From: Bacillus sp. V2I10
GTDB taxonomy: Bacteria; Bacillota; Bacilli; Bacillales; Bacillaceae
Assembly (NCBI RefSeq): GCF_030817055.1
Contig: NZ_JAUSYV010000001.1
Location: 4,860,001-4,924,000 of the forward strand
DNA: 64,000 nucleotides
Direction: 5' to 3'
Each line of letters begins with the position of its first letter. Position 1 is the first letter of the stretch. Shown piece by piece: positions 8,857-17,757 of this stretch. The notes beneath the pieces are model-generated. The model searched no databases and had not been told where the DNA came from. It was given only the letters and a program-made list of their open reading frames with translations. The position numbers and the translations under genes are program-made.

Positions 8857-8961
8857 ACTTTCAGACTTTATTCCAAGACTTTTGGAGTTAATTCCGAGAC
8901 TTTCAGACTTTATTCCAAGACTTTTGGAGTTTATTCCGAGACTTTCCAAAATAATTCCGTA
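8857..8961. repeat. 21-bp tandem repeat array, five units
   Basis: Five contiguous units of exactly 21 bp begin at 8857, 8878, 8899, 8920 and 8941. Units alternate between an ACTTTCAGACTTTATTCC type and an ACTTTTGGAGTT(A/T)ATTCC type, so the higher-order period is 42 bp; units 1 and 3 are identical, and 2 and 4 differ by one base. The fifth has drifted. Six-frame reading gives heptad peptides, but no ribosome site supports translation. The array ends 26 bp from the end of rocG. Confidence 0.85.
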
Positions 8962-8986
8962 CAATTGTGAACGTTACGGCCGCCTC

Positions 8987-10264
8987 TTAAATCCAGCCTC
9001 TAAAACGTGAAGCTTCCGCCATTTTCCGGCTTCCGATCATGTATGCTGCGAGTCTCATATCTACATTATGGATAAGTGCCGTTTGAAACGTATTCTCGAA
9101 AGAATCAACCATCACTTTTTGAAGTCTTTCTGCGACTTCTTCCTCTGACCAATAATACCCCTGATTGTTTTGGACCCATTCGAAGTATGATACGGTAACA
9201 CCGCCAGCACTTGCCAGCACATCCGGTACAAGCAGAATGCCCCGCTCCGTCAAGATTTTGGTGGCTTCAATGGTTGTTGGTCCATTTGCAGCCTCGACCA
9301 CTATGGACGCTTTAATTTGATGTGCATTTTCAGCTGTTATTTGGTTCGAGATCGCAGCGGGCACCAGAATGTCACAATCCAGCTCTAATAATTCTTTATT
9401 TGTAATCGTTGAGTTAAAGAGCGTTGTGACCGTGCCGAAGCTGTCACGCCGATCAAGCAGGTAATCAATATCAAGACCGTCTGCATCATGCAGTGCGCCA
9501 TATGCATCTGAAATGCCGATGACTTTTGCACCTGCGTCATGCATAAATTTAGCCAAAAAGCTTCCTGCATTGCCAAAACCCTGTATTACAACCCTAGCTC
9601 CTGCAAGGGTAATTCCTTTTTTCTTGGCAGCTTGCTCTATGCAAATGGTAACGCCGCGGGCTGTAGCTGTTTCTCTTCCGTGAGATCCGCCAAGGACAAG
9701 CGGTTTTCCAGTGATGAAACCAGGGGAGTCAAATTCACGCAGTCTGCTGTATTCATCCATCATCCACGCCATAATTTGAGAATTCGTAAACACATCCGGG
9801 GCAGGGATATCTTTTGTAGGACCTACGATTTGGCTGACTGCGCGGACGTAACCGCGGCTCAGCCGTTCTAATTCTTTCAGCGACATTTCTCTCGGATCGC
9901 AAATAATTCCGCCTTTTCCGCCTCCATATGGCAAATTCACAATTCCGCATTTTAAGCTCATCCAAATTGACAGAGCCTTCACTTCGTCTTCATTTACTTC
10001 TGGATGAAAGCGGACGCCGCCTTTTGTCGGTCCAACTGCATCATTATGCTGGGAGCGGTAGCCTGTGAATACTTTTACCGAACCATCATCCATTTGAATC
10101 GGTATCCGGACAGTGAGCATTCTGATCGGTTCTTTTAAAAGCTCAAAAAATTCATCTGAATAGCCTAATTTGTTCAATGCTTCTTTAATAATCGTCTGCG
10201 TGGACTTAAATAAATTTAAGCTTTCTTTTTCTTTATCTGCCTGTATGTCCTTTACAATCCCCAT
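8987..10264 (-). CDS. rocG: NAD-type glutamate dehydrogenase
   Basis: A 425-residue glutamate dehydrogenase that deaminates glutamate to 2-oxoglutarate and ammonia in the cytoplasm. The substrate pocket motif LPYGGGKGG with the catalytic Lys lies near 115, GPTKDIPAPDVFTNSQIMAW gives the catalytic Asp, and GARVVIQGFGNAGSFLA is the dinucleotide fold. Length fits the hexameric Bacillus enzymes (424-427). The start follows GGGGTGG. Its place after rocA and rocD argues for the RocG role in arginine/ornithine catabolism rather than GudB. A 156-bp gap from rocD could hold its own promoter. Confidence 0.9.
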   Translation of the reverse strand: MGIVKDIQADKEKESLNLFKSTQTIIKEALNKLGYSDEFFELLKEPIRMLTVRIPIQMDDGSVKVFTGYRSQHNDAVGPTKGGVRFHPEVNEDEVKALSIWMSLKCGIVNLPYGGGKGGIICDPREMSLKELERLSRGYVRAVSQIVGPTKDIPAPDVFTNSQIMAWMMDEYSRLREFDSPGFITGKPLVLGGSHGRETATARGVTICIEQAAKKKGITLAGARVVIQGFGNAGSFLAKFMHDAGAKVIGISDAYGALHDADGLDIDYLLDRRDSFGTVTTLFNSTITNKELLELDCDILVPAAISNQITAENAHQIKASIVVEAANGPTTIEATKILTERGILLVPDVLASAGGVTVSYFEWVQNNQGYYWSEEEVAERLQKVMVDSFENTFQTALIHNVDMRLAAYMIGSRKMAEASRFRGWI

Positions 10265-10420
10265 GATTCCACCCCATTGATATGAATAATAAACTGTTTT
10301 ACTTTAACTTGTGAGTTTCACTTGTTCACATGTATGTTGAATTATTTTTGAAAAGCGCGAATTAATTTGAAAAGTGACCAATTTCTTTTTGAGAGAGATT
10401 AAACCCCTGTGCAAGCTTTC

Positions 10421-11623
10421 TCAGTTTGATAGAACGCGTGTGATCTTAGCAATCGCCCAATCCAGATCTTCTTCAGAAATGACAAGCGGCGGGGCAAAAC
10501 GGATGACCGTTTCATGCGTTTCTTTGCACAGCAGTCCTTCTTCTTTTAATTTTTCACAGTACGGGCGTGCCGGCACTGTGAGTTCAACTCCTATAAACAA
10601 GCCTCTTCCCCGCACTTCCTTAATAAGCGGATTTTTTATTTCAGAGAGCTTCTCTTTAAAATAAGCTCCAAGCTTAAGAGATCGCTCTGCCAGTTTTTCC
10701 TCCTTGAGAACCTGCAGGGCTGCAACAGAAACGGCACATGCAAGCGGATTGCCTCCAAATGTTGAACCGTGAGAGCCCGGATTAAACACACCGAGAATGT
10801 CTTTGCCTGCTGCCACACAGGAAATCGGGAATACGCCTCCTCCAAGGGCCTTGCCGAGAATGTACATATCAGGCTTCACATCTTCCCAGTCACTCGCGAA
10901 TGTCTTTCCGGATCTGCCGAGTCCTGATTGAATCTCATCTGCAATGAAAACAACATTGTTCTCTCTGCACATCTCTGCCGCCTGTTTTAAAAATCCTTGC
11001 GGAGGGATTACGATACCTGCTTCACCCTGGATAGGCTCAATCAAGAAAGCCGCTGTATTAGCTGTGATGGCAGATTTTAATGCCTCTATATCTCCATATG
11101 GAATCAGCTTAATTCCAGGCAGCATTGGCCCGAAACCTCTCTTGTATTCTTCTTCTGAAGACAGGGAAACTGCAGACATCGTGCGTCCGTGGAAATTTCC
11201 GATACAGGCGATGATTTCAGCTTGATCTTCTGCAACTCCTTTAACATCATAAGCCCATCTTCGTGCAGCTTTAATCGCCGTCTCTACTGCTTCTGCACCT
11301 GTATTCATCGGGAGGACCATTTCTTTTTCAGTCAATGCTGCAACAGCCTCATAGAATGATCCAAGCTGATCGTTATGAAACGCGCGGGATGTGAGCGTAA
11401 TTTTATCTGCCTGGTCTTTAAGCGCCTGAATGATCTTAGGGTGTCTGTGTCCCTGGTTTACAGCAGAATATGCACTCAGCATATCCATGTATTGATTGCC
11501 TTCTGGGTCTCTTACCCAAACGCCTTCTGCTTCTGAAATAACAATTGGAAGCGGATGATAGTTGTTTGCTCCGTATTGGGATGTCTGCTGTATTAATTCT
11601 TGGGATTTTGTCAATGTTGTCAT
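10421..11623 (-). CDS. rocD: ornithine aminotransferase
   Basis: A 400-residue class-III PLP aminotransferase converting ornithine and 2-oxoglutarate to glutamate-5-semialdehyde and glutamate. FIADEIQSGLGRSGK supplies the cofactor-binding Asp, and DMYILGKALGGGVFPIS holds the Schiff-base Lys. The MNTGAEAVETAIKAARRW segment is the substrate/PLP-phosphate region of this subfamily. AAGGAGG precedes the ATG. It starts only 12 bp after rocA ends, so the two are cotranscribed; its product cyclises to pyrroline-5-carboxylate, the RocA substrate. Confidence 0.92.
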   Translation of the reverse strand: MTTLTKSQELIQQTSQYGANNYHPLPIVISEAEGVWVRDPEGNQYMDMLSAYSAVNQGHRHPKIIQALKDQADKITLTSRAFHNDQLGSFYEAVAALTEKEMVLPMNTGAEAVETAIKAARRWAYDVKGVAEDQAEIIACIGNFHGRTMSAVSLSSEEEYKRGFGPMLPGIKLIPYGDIEALKSAITANTAAFLIEPIQGEAGIVIPPQGFLKQAAEMCRENNVVFIADEIQSGLGRSGKTFASDWEDVKPDMYILGKALGGGVFPISCVAAGKDILGVFNPGSHGSTFGGNPLACAVSVAALQVLKEEKLAERSLKLGAYFKEKLSEIKNPLIKEVRGRGLFIGVELTVPARPYCEKLKEEGLLCKETHETVIRFAPPLVISEEDLDWAIAKITRVLSN

Positions 11624-11635
11624 TTGTATTCCTCC

Positions 11636-13183
11636 TTAAAATGTCTCTGAAGTAGTTTTCGCCTGCATGTGAAGCAGCAAGTAATCTGGACCGCCGGCTT
11701 TAGAATCTGTACCTGACATATTAAATCCGCCAAACGGCTGATACCCGACAATTGCGCCTGTGCAGCCTCTATTAAAATATAAATTACCGACATGAAACTC
11801 TTCTTTCGCTCTCTCAATATGTTCACGGTTATTCGAGATGAGAGCACCTGTCAGTCCATAATCTGTGTTATTGGCAATCTCAAGGATATGGTTAAAATCA
11901 TCTGCTTTGCAGAAAGCAACGACTGGGCCAAAGATTTCTTCCTGCATGAGACGGCCTTTTTCACCTATATCTGCAAAAATAGTAGGCTGGATGAAGAATC
12001 CTTTCGATTCGTCCCCTTCTCCGCCCGTCATGAGCCTGCCTTCTTCCTTGCCAATTTCTATATAACTCATAATCTTGCTGTAGGAATTCCGGTCGATGAC
12101 AGGTCCCATATAAGTACCTGCTTCTTCCGGGTTCCCCACAGTAAGTTTTCTTGTTAGCTCCACTGCTTTTTCAAGGACTTCATCATAAACATCCTGATGA
12201 ACAACTGCACGTGATCCTGCTGAGCATTTCTGTCCCGAAAAACCAAAAGCAGAGGCAACGATGGCAGAAGCGGCCAAATCAAGGTCTGCATCCTTATCAA
12301 CGGCTACAGTGTCTTTGCCGCCCATCTCAGCGATGACCCGTTTCAGCCAAATCTGTCCGCTGTGCACTTTTGCAGCGCGTTCATAGATTCTGCACCCCAC
12401 CTCACGCGAACCAGTAAAGGAAATAAATCTAGTTTTCGGATGATCTACCAAATAATCTCCTACTTCAGCACCGCTTCCCGGAATGTAATTCAGGACACCG
12501 GCAGGAAGTCCCGCTTCCTCAAGCAGCTCTGCAAATTTGGCTGCAACAACAGGTGTTGAATTTGCAGGTTTTAAAAGGATGGTATTTCCCGCAACAATTG
12601 CGGCGGCTGCCGTTCCCGCCATAATGGCAAGCGGAAAGTTGAACGGGGAAATGACTATGCCTACCCCAAGCGGGATATAGCTGAACGTATTCTGCTCTCC
12701 CTCTCTGCTCTGTACAGGAACGCCGTCCTTCAGCTTCAGCATCTGGCGTGCGTAATACTCAAGAAAGTCGATGGCTTCTGCTGTATCGGCATCTGCCTCA
12801 TTCCATGGCTTACCTGCCTCTTTAATCAGATAGGCTGAAAACTCATGCTTCCTGCGGCGGAGCATGGCTGCCGCACGGATCAGAATGGATGCACGCGCTT
12901 CAGGCTTCTGTTTTTTCCACTTTTCAAAGGCTTCTGCGGCCTTCTCCATTGCTTTTTCTGCCAATTCTTTTGTAGCCTTGGATACAACTCCGACTACTTC
13001 TGTTTTATTGGCTGGATTAACCGATGTTATTTTTTCAGCTGTCGTGATTCGCTCTTCGCCGACGATCAGCGGATATTCTTTATTTAGCTGGGTATTAACG
13101 TATGCAAGTGCTTCTTGAAGGGCCTGATGATTCTCTTTTATTGCAAAGTCAGTAAACGGCTCATGTTTGTATGGAACGGTCAT
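11636..13183 (-). CDS. rocA: 1-pyrroline-5-carboxylate dehydrogenase
   Basis: A 515-residue aldehyde dehydrogenase oxidising glutamate-5-semialdehyde to glutamate with NAD. VIAEMGGKDTVAVDKDADL contains the general-base Glu, and FSGQKCSAGSRAVVH has the catalytic Cys; the FNRGCTGAIVGYQPFGGFNM end is typical of the RocA/PutC group. AGGAGG stands upstream of the ATG. It is the first gene behind the sigma-54 promoter. A close paralogue (22940-24481) serves the proline operon; the two differ at the residue after Ser-Ala in the Cys motif (Gly here, Cys there). Confidence 0.93.
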   Translation of the reverse strand: MTVPYKHEPFTDFAIKENHQALQEALAYVNTQLNKEYPLIVGEERITTAEKITSVNPANKTEVVGVVSKATKELAEKAMEKAAEAFEKWKKQKPEARASILIRAAAMLRRRKHEFSAYLIKEAGKPWNEADADTAEAIDFLEYYARQMLKLKDGVPVQSREGEQNTFSYIPLGVGIVISPFNFPLAIMAGTAAAAIVAGNTILLKPANSTPVVAAKFAELLEEAGLPAGVLNYIPGSGAEVGDYLVDHPKTRFISFTGSREVGCRIYERAAKVHSGQIWLKRVIAEMGGKDTVAVDKDADLDLAASAIVASAFGFSGQKCSAGSRAVVHQDVYDEVLEKAVELTRKLTVGNPEEAGTYMGPVIDRNSYSKIMSYIEIGKEEGRLMTGGEGDESKGFFIQPTIFADIGEKGRLMQEEIFGPVVAFCKADDFNHILEIANNTDYGLTGALISNNREHIERAKEEFHVGNLYFNRGCTGAIVGYQPFGGFNMSGTDSKAGGPDYLLLHMQAKTTSETF

Positions 13184-13221
13184 GGCAATTCCTCCTAATT
13201 TGATTCTTCAGATATATAGAA

Positions 13222-13237
13222 TGCAAGTTCCGTGCCA
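13222..13237 (-). promoter_or_regulatory. sigma-54 (SigL) -24/-12 promoter of rocA
   Basis: Read on the minus strand the sequence is TGGCACGGAACTTGCA, an exact TGGCAC-N5-TTGCA match to the -24/-12 consensus. It ends about 40 bases before the rocA ATG. This is the promoter class RocR-type activators need. Confidence 0.93.
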
Positions 13238-13269
13238 ACATATAATCCCTCCAGTAAAAGGCTTCCATA

Positions 13270-13328
13270 TGCAAAATTATTTTGCGATGCATAATTTCTT
13301 TGCACCCTTGACGCAAATTTTTTTTGCC
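13270..13328. promoter_or_regulatory. three 17-bp palindromic RocR upstream sites
   Basis: Three 17-bp imperfect palindromes stand in a row: TGCAAAATTATTTTGCG (13270-13286), TGCATAATTTCTTTGCA (13288-13304) and CGCAAATTTTTTTTGCC (13312-13328). All fit NGCA-(A/T-rich)-TTGCN. They lie upstream of the rocA -24/-12 element and between it and rocR, the right place for RocR enhancer sites and for rocR autoregulation. Assignment to RocR is inference from position and from the known TTTGCA-type sites of B. subtilis. Confidence 0.75.
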
Positions 13329-13384
13329 TTCAATACGGCCGACAGGATAAAATAGAATAAAAGAGTCAAAACGGGGGGCTGACT

Positions 13385-14792
13385 ATGAATCTAAAAAAAG
13401 AAGATCTGCATCTGTTTATGGAAGCCATCATTGATGAAATCGATGTAGGTCTTCATGTGATTGATAAAAAAGGACACACCATCCCTCTACAATAAAAAAA
13501 TGATGCAGATTGAGTCAATGGACAGCCGGGATGTCATGAATAAGAACCTCCTCGATGTGTTCATGTTTTCTAAAGACGGGGACAGCACGCTCGTGCAGGC
13601 TCTTCAGAACGGTACAGAAACAAAGAATATCAAACAGACCTATTTCAACAACAAAGGAAAAGAAATCACAACCGTCAACAATACTTTCCCTATCAGGGAT
13701 GGAGAAGAGATTGTCGGTGCTGTTGAGATTGCAAAAGATATTACAAAGATAGAAAGGCTGATGAAGGACACTATTAAAAGAAAGGGAGGAACAAGGTATA
13801 CGTTTGAAAGCATTATTGGAGAAGGTCCCGCGATAAAAGAAGTGATTGAAAGTGCAAAGCGGGCGACCCGGACAGCTTCATCGGTCTTGATTGTCGGGGA
13901 GACCGGCACAGGAAAGGAGCTTTTTGCCCAGAGCATCCATAACGGAAGCAGCCGATCTGCGGCTCCTTTTATTTCTCAGAACTGTGCTGCACTGCCCGAC
14001 AGTCTGATTGAGAGTTTATTATTCGGCACCAAAAAAGGAGCTTTTTCAGGGGCAATTGATCATCCGGGTTTATTTGAACAGGCAGAAGGAGGTACGCTGC
14101 TGCTTGATGAAATTAACTCTTTGAATCCCCATTTGCAGTCAAAGCTGCTGAGGGCTTTGCAGGAGAGAACGATCAGGCGGATTGGCGATACGAAAGATAC
14201 GCCAATCGATGTAAGAATCATAGCGACAATAAATGAAGATCCTATTGAAGCCATCACGAAAGAACGGATGAGGAAGGACCTATACTATCGTCTGAGTGTA
14301 GTAACTGTTTTTGTCCCTCCGCTAAGAGACAGAACCGAAGATATCCCCCTTCTTATCCAGCGTTTTATCAGCAAATACAATGAGCTTTTCCATATGGATG
14401 TTCAGCGTGTTGATCAGGAGGTCATGGAAACTCTTCATACTTATGAATGGCCGGGCAATGTGCGAGAGCTTCAGCACATGATTGAGGGAGCAATGAATTT
14501 AATGGCCGATGAGGAAACGATCCGCTTTAACCATCTGCCCATGCATTTCCGCTCAAAGTCAAAAGTGCAAACGGCTTCTTTTGCCCAAGACCCGCTGTAT
14601 GAAGAAACAATCGAATCATCCAAGCTAAAAGAACACATGGACCGTTCGGAAGCTCACTATATAAAAGTCATGCTGAAAAAGAACGGGTACAACATTTCAA
14701 AAACCGCAGAAGAAGCGGGCCTAAGCCGCCAGAGTCTGCAATACAGAATGAAAAAGCTGAATATCGAAGCAAGAAAAGAAAAAAGCTTCTGA
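13385..14792 (+). pseudogene. rocR: RocR, sigma-54-dependent activator, frameshifted
   Basis: The gene begins at ATG 13385 after CGGGGGG and encodes the RocR N-terminus (IDEIDVGLHVIDKKGHTI), then shifts frame at the CCC run 13483-13485 and meets a stop at 13494. The other frame continues YNKKMMQIESMDSRDVMNKN to 14792. Removing one C restores a 468-residue protein: PAS sensor (1-110), AAA+ domain with GETGTGKE, a GAFSGA loop (Ser for the usual Thr) and LLLDEIN, and a FIS-type helix-turn-helix at the end. A TTG at 13461 could restart downstream but has no ribosome site. All other motifs are intact, so either recent loss or a base-calling error. Confidence 0.85.
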
Positions 14793-14821
14793 GAAAAGAA
14801 TTTCTCCAGAAGCTTTTTTTC
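14779..14821. terminator. bidirectional terminator between rocR and the EIIC-like gene
   Basis: AAAAAAGCTTCTG pairs with CAGAAGCTTTTTTT around a short AT-rich loop. It spans the rocR stop codon and ends just before the convergent EIIC-like gene. Confidence 0.8.
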
Positions 14822-14822
14822 G

Positions 14823-15860
14823 TTATGCAGCTTCCTTAAAATCGCTGCTTTCTCTAATATCAGAAACCGTTTTGATTTTATAATTTTTAAACACAAGCGA
14901 TCCAAGGAGTCCAGATATTCCTCCGGCAAGAGCACAAAGCGCGGCTGTAATGGTAACGGTTAATGGGTCATTAAACCCGTACATGACAGCAAGACCTGCT
15001 ATCGGAGTTGCCGTTCCAGTTGCGTTGTTTACAAGTCCGAATAGGGAGACGACTACACCGGCTGCAGCGCCTCCGAAGAAGTTCGTTATATAAACGGGGA
15101 CAGGGTTAGCTGTAATAATATCCGCCTGAGTGAGAGGTTCAATGGCTACGGCAATTGTCGTTCTTCTGTCTCCAAATTTCAACCGGCTGAAAAGAACATA
15201 GTTCATGAAGGATGAACCAAATACGGCCAATGCACCAATCGCCATAGGCAGTCCAGTTAATCCGAGCATGGCTGTCAGAGCCATAGAACTTAAAGGAGCC
15301 GTTGCTACAACGGTAATCACTCCGCCAAGGATAATCCCCATTATAATCGGGTTGCTGTTGGCTGTTTCAGTAATAATACCGCCAATGTTCAGAAGCGTTG
15401 CATCGACTACCGGAGTAAGGGTGTTTCCAATTAATCTGACAAGCGGGGCTGCCACAATAATGGTGACCAGCAAATCAAGACCTGCCGGCGTTTTTTTCTC
15501 GATCACCTTTACCAGGAATGCAACCAGATACCCTGCAAAAAAGCCAGGAAGCAAACCAAGTCCGGCACAAGACACGCCGAGCATCAGAGCATAAACCGGG
15601 GACACACCAAGTGCAAGCGCCACAAGCGCAGCTGCTGCTACGCCACCCATGCCGCCCGCAGCATCCCCGACTTCTCCCAGAAATTCAATCTTCAGAAGAT
15701 CTCCTCCAACATACCTCTGAAAGGCTTCAACAAGAAAAGCTGCAACTGCTGCATTGGCGAGAGCTCCCATCGCCTTCATACCCTTTGGGGCTTTATAGCT
15801 GAATAAAGAAAATAACCCAAGTACCATTAATAGTAGCGCCGTTCCTTTTATCAATTCCAT
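14823..15860 (-). CDS. PTS EIIC-type-2-like membrane protein, orphan
   Basis: A 345-residue protein of about ten hydrophobic, Gly/Ala-rich helices (GVAAAALVALALGVSPVYAL, GGVITVVATAPLSSMALTAM). The pattern resembles the PTS_EIIC_2 family of putative transporters. ATG at 15860 is preferred because AGGAGAGAGACAG precedes it; 20 extra upstream codons lack support. No EIIA, EIIB or other PTS component is nearby, so phosphotransfer-coupled transport is doubtful. The next gene upstream on the same strand is isoaspartyl dipeptidase, which hints at dipeptide or degradation-product transport, but that is only inference. Confidence 0.6.
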   Translation of the reverse strand: MELIKGTALLLMVLGLFSLFSYKAPKGMKAMGALANAAVAAFLVEAFQRYVGGDLLKIEFLGEVGDAAGGMGGVAAAALVALALGVSPVYALMLGVSCAGLGLLPGFFAGYLVAFLVKVIEKKTPAGLDLLVTIIVAAPLVRLIGNTLTPVVDATLLNIGGIITETANSNPIIMGIILGGVITVVATAPLSSMALTAMLGLTGLPMAIGALAVFGSSFMNYVLFSRLKFGDRRTTIAVAIEPLTQADIITANPVPVYITNFFGGAAAGVVVSLFGLVNNATGTATPIAGLAVMYGFNDPLTVTITAALCALAGGISGLLGSLVFKNYKIKTVSDIRESSDFKEAA

Positions 15861-16202
15861 CTGTCTCTCTCCTCTGGCTGTTAAGAATTTATACATTAGC
15901 TGGCATTCATTCTTTTCCAATATCCAAAAAGCCCTTATTCTTTCACACCTTCAGCCGCAAGACAGAAAGTACGAAAAAATAAGAGCGTGCATACGGAATC
16001 GCTTTTCAATACGAAATTCAAAGATAATCCTCATAAGCAAACAGGATAATCGATGATTAGCATATCAAACCATTCACATCTTCTCATTTTTTTTGTTCAT
16101 ACCTTCTTGTAGTCTGGCATTTTAGCGGCTGCCAGGTAGAAACGATCAGACCATCTTAACTGAAATTATACAAGAAATATAAAAAATTAAAATAATAGTT
16201 AG

Positions 16203-16231
16203 AGTATATAGGAATTGGTTCAATTGAACAA
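16203..16231 (-). promoter_or_regulatory. possible sigma-A promoter for the EIIC-like gene
   Basis: On the minus strand TTGTTC, a 17-base spacer and TATACT occur, with the palindrome TTCAATTGAA overlapping the -35 side. It lies in the 438-bp gap (15861-16298) between iadA and the EIIC-like gene; apart from this I see nothing recognisable in that gap. The distance to the start (about 340 bp) is long, so confidence is low. Confidence 0.3.
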
Positions 16232-16298
16232 TGGATATTAAAAGGTTCAGAATAATTAATTTCTGTTTGACTTCAGTTCAAGCATAGCTCCCTGTAAT

Positions 16299-17474
16299 TT
16301 AGTTTTCAAATGTCCCCTTAATGATCGGGACTCCTCCTTCAACCATCACTTTCCCTTTTGCAATAACGGAATCAATCGTCAGCGTCTCTTTATCCAGCAA
16401 AACGAGATCAGCATCCTTCTCTTCTCTGATTTCACCTTTGTTTTTAAGCTTTAAAATTCGTGCCGGGTTAGAGGTGATGACCTGAAGTGCTGATTCAAGC
16501 GGAACTCCTTCATCCAATACAGATGAACGGACTTCCTTAAAAAGAGATGACACTCTTCCGACTTGAAGACCCGCAAAATCGCCATCTTCATTAAAATATG
16601 GGAGACTTGCCTGCCCATCTGATGAGAACGTAATCTGATTGATTGAAACGCCTCTCTCAAGCATCAGCCGCAAGCCTCTGCTGCACTTCACTTCTCCTTC
16701 CTCAAGAAATTGAGGAATCGTGCTTGTTGTTAAGTCCACATATCCGCCTATTTCCGTGTACCTGATGCCCTCTTCAAATAGTTCTGTGTTTCGGTTAATG
16801 TGGGTCGGGTGAAAATGATGTATGGGGATGTCCGTCTTTTCTGCAATCTCAAATAAAAGATCAAGTTTTCGGTCACTATCTCCTACATGTATTTCCAAAA
16901 GTCCTGCTTTTCCGGTAATTAAACCGCCATTGCGGGCTGCAGCTGCGATTTTAACCAGTTCTTCAAAAGCCGGTTCAGAAGAACGATGATCGGAAATGGC
17001 AATCTCGCCTACACCAATTATTTTCTCAATAAAAATCAAATCCTCTTCAATCTTCCCTGTTAAGGTTTTCACCGGAATCTGATACGATCCCGAGTGGATG
17101 TAAGCCGTGATTCCCTCTTCATCCAAAGCGTGGGCCTTAGCAAGCAGACTTTCAATCCGTCTTGTTGTTCCATCGGTTCCGAGCACTCCAACTACCGTTG
17201 TGATCCCCGCCGTTGTAGCATCTGTTAAATTCAGTTCAGGTGTTCTGGTTTTAAAGCCCCCTTCCCCTCCTCCGCCGATTAAATGTACATGAGCATCAAT
17301 AAATCCCGGCACAAGGAGCTTCCCTGTTCCATCAATTATTTTTACATCAATAGATGAGGAATCCAGTTTAATCGTATCCTTGATATAGCCTATTTTATTT
17401 GCCGCAAGCAGAACATCCTTGCGGCCTAAATAATGGGGTGCGTATACGTCTGTGTTTTTAATTAAAGTAAGCAA
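16299..17474 (-). CDS. iadA: isoaspartyl dipeptidase
   Basis: A 391-residue amidohydrolase-superfamily peptidase that cleaves beta-aspartyl dipeptides arising from damaged proteins. Metal ligands appear as DAHVHLIGGGGEGG (HxH), HHFHPTHINR (two His) and TFSSDGQAS (the catalytic Asp), and LEIHVGDSDRK follows the conserved GKAGL segment. TTG at 17474 is chosen because GGAGG stands six bases upstream and length then fits E. coli IadA (about 390); 23 upstream codons look untranslated. Cytoplasmic, zinc-dependent. Confidence 0.85.
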   Translation of the reverse strand: MLTLIKNTDVYAPHYLGRKDVLLAANKIGYIKDTIKLDSSSIDVKIIDGTGKLLVPGFIDAHVHLIGGGGEGGFKTRTPELNLTDATTAGITTVVGVLGTDGTTRRIESLLAKAHALDEEGITAYIHSGSYQIPVKTLTGKIEEDLIFIEKIIGVGEIAISDHRSSEPAFEELVKIAAAARNGGLITGKAGLLEIHVGDSDRKLDLLFEIAEKTDIPIHHFHPTHINRNTELFEEGIRYTEIGGYVDLTTSTIPQFLEEGEVKCSRGLRLMLERGVSINQITFSSDGQASLPYFNEDGDFAGLQVGRVSSLFKEVRSSVLDEGVPLESALQVITSNPARILKLKNKGEIREEKDADLVLLDKETLTIDSVIAKGKVMVEGGVPIIKGTFEN

Positions 17475-17712
17475 TTTTTTCCTCCTGTTTCTCCAAGATT
17501 TTCTATATTCTTTTATAATGGTTTGCAGTTCATTAATTTGCAAAAAACAGTATCATTCCCGGAAAAAAAAGCTTTTCCAGGGTTTCCGAGTCTTCTTGCG
17601 AATGTCGTATTTAATAAATTTATTGTACCAGTTGCTGTTAAACACCTAAAGCTGGTTTGCATTTTTTAGAGTCATGTTCTGTTAATGCCTCTTTCCACTT
17701 TTATATTTCAGC

Positions 17713-17757
17713 AAAAAAGACAGCTGGCTCAAAATTATGAGTCAGCTGTCTTTTTCT
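17713..17757 (-). terminator. intrinsic terminator of the metallopeptidase gene
   Basis: AAAAAGACAGCTG(G)CTC pairs with GAG(T)CAGCTGTCTTTTT around AAAATTAT. It sits exactly at the 3' end of the minus-strand metallopeptidase gene and is near-symmetrical. Confidence 0.8.

Noticed and set aside
8614..9010. Overlapping ORFs on both strands with heptad repeats
   Set aside because: They are the translation of the 21-bp tandem array and the edge of the PAP2 gene; no ribosome site.
10265..10420. Second sigma-54 promoter for rocG between rocD and rocG
   Set aside because: TGCAA occurs on the plus strand near 10410 but GTGCCA does not follow at the needed spacing, so there is no -24 element.
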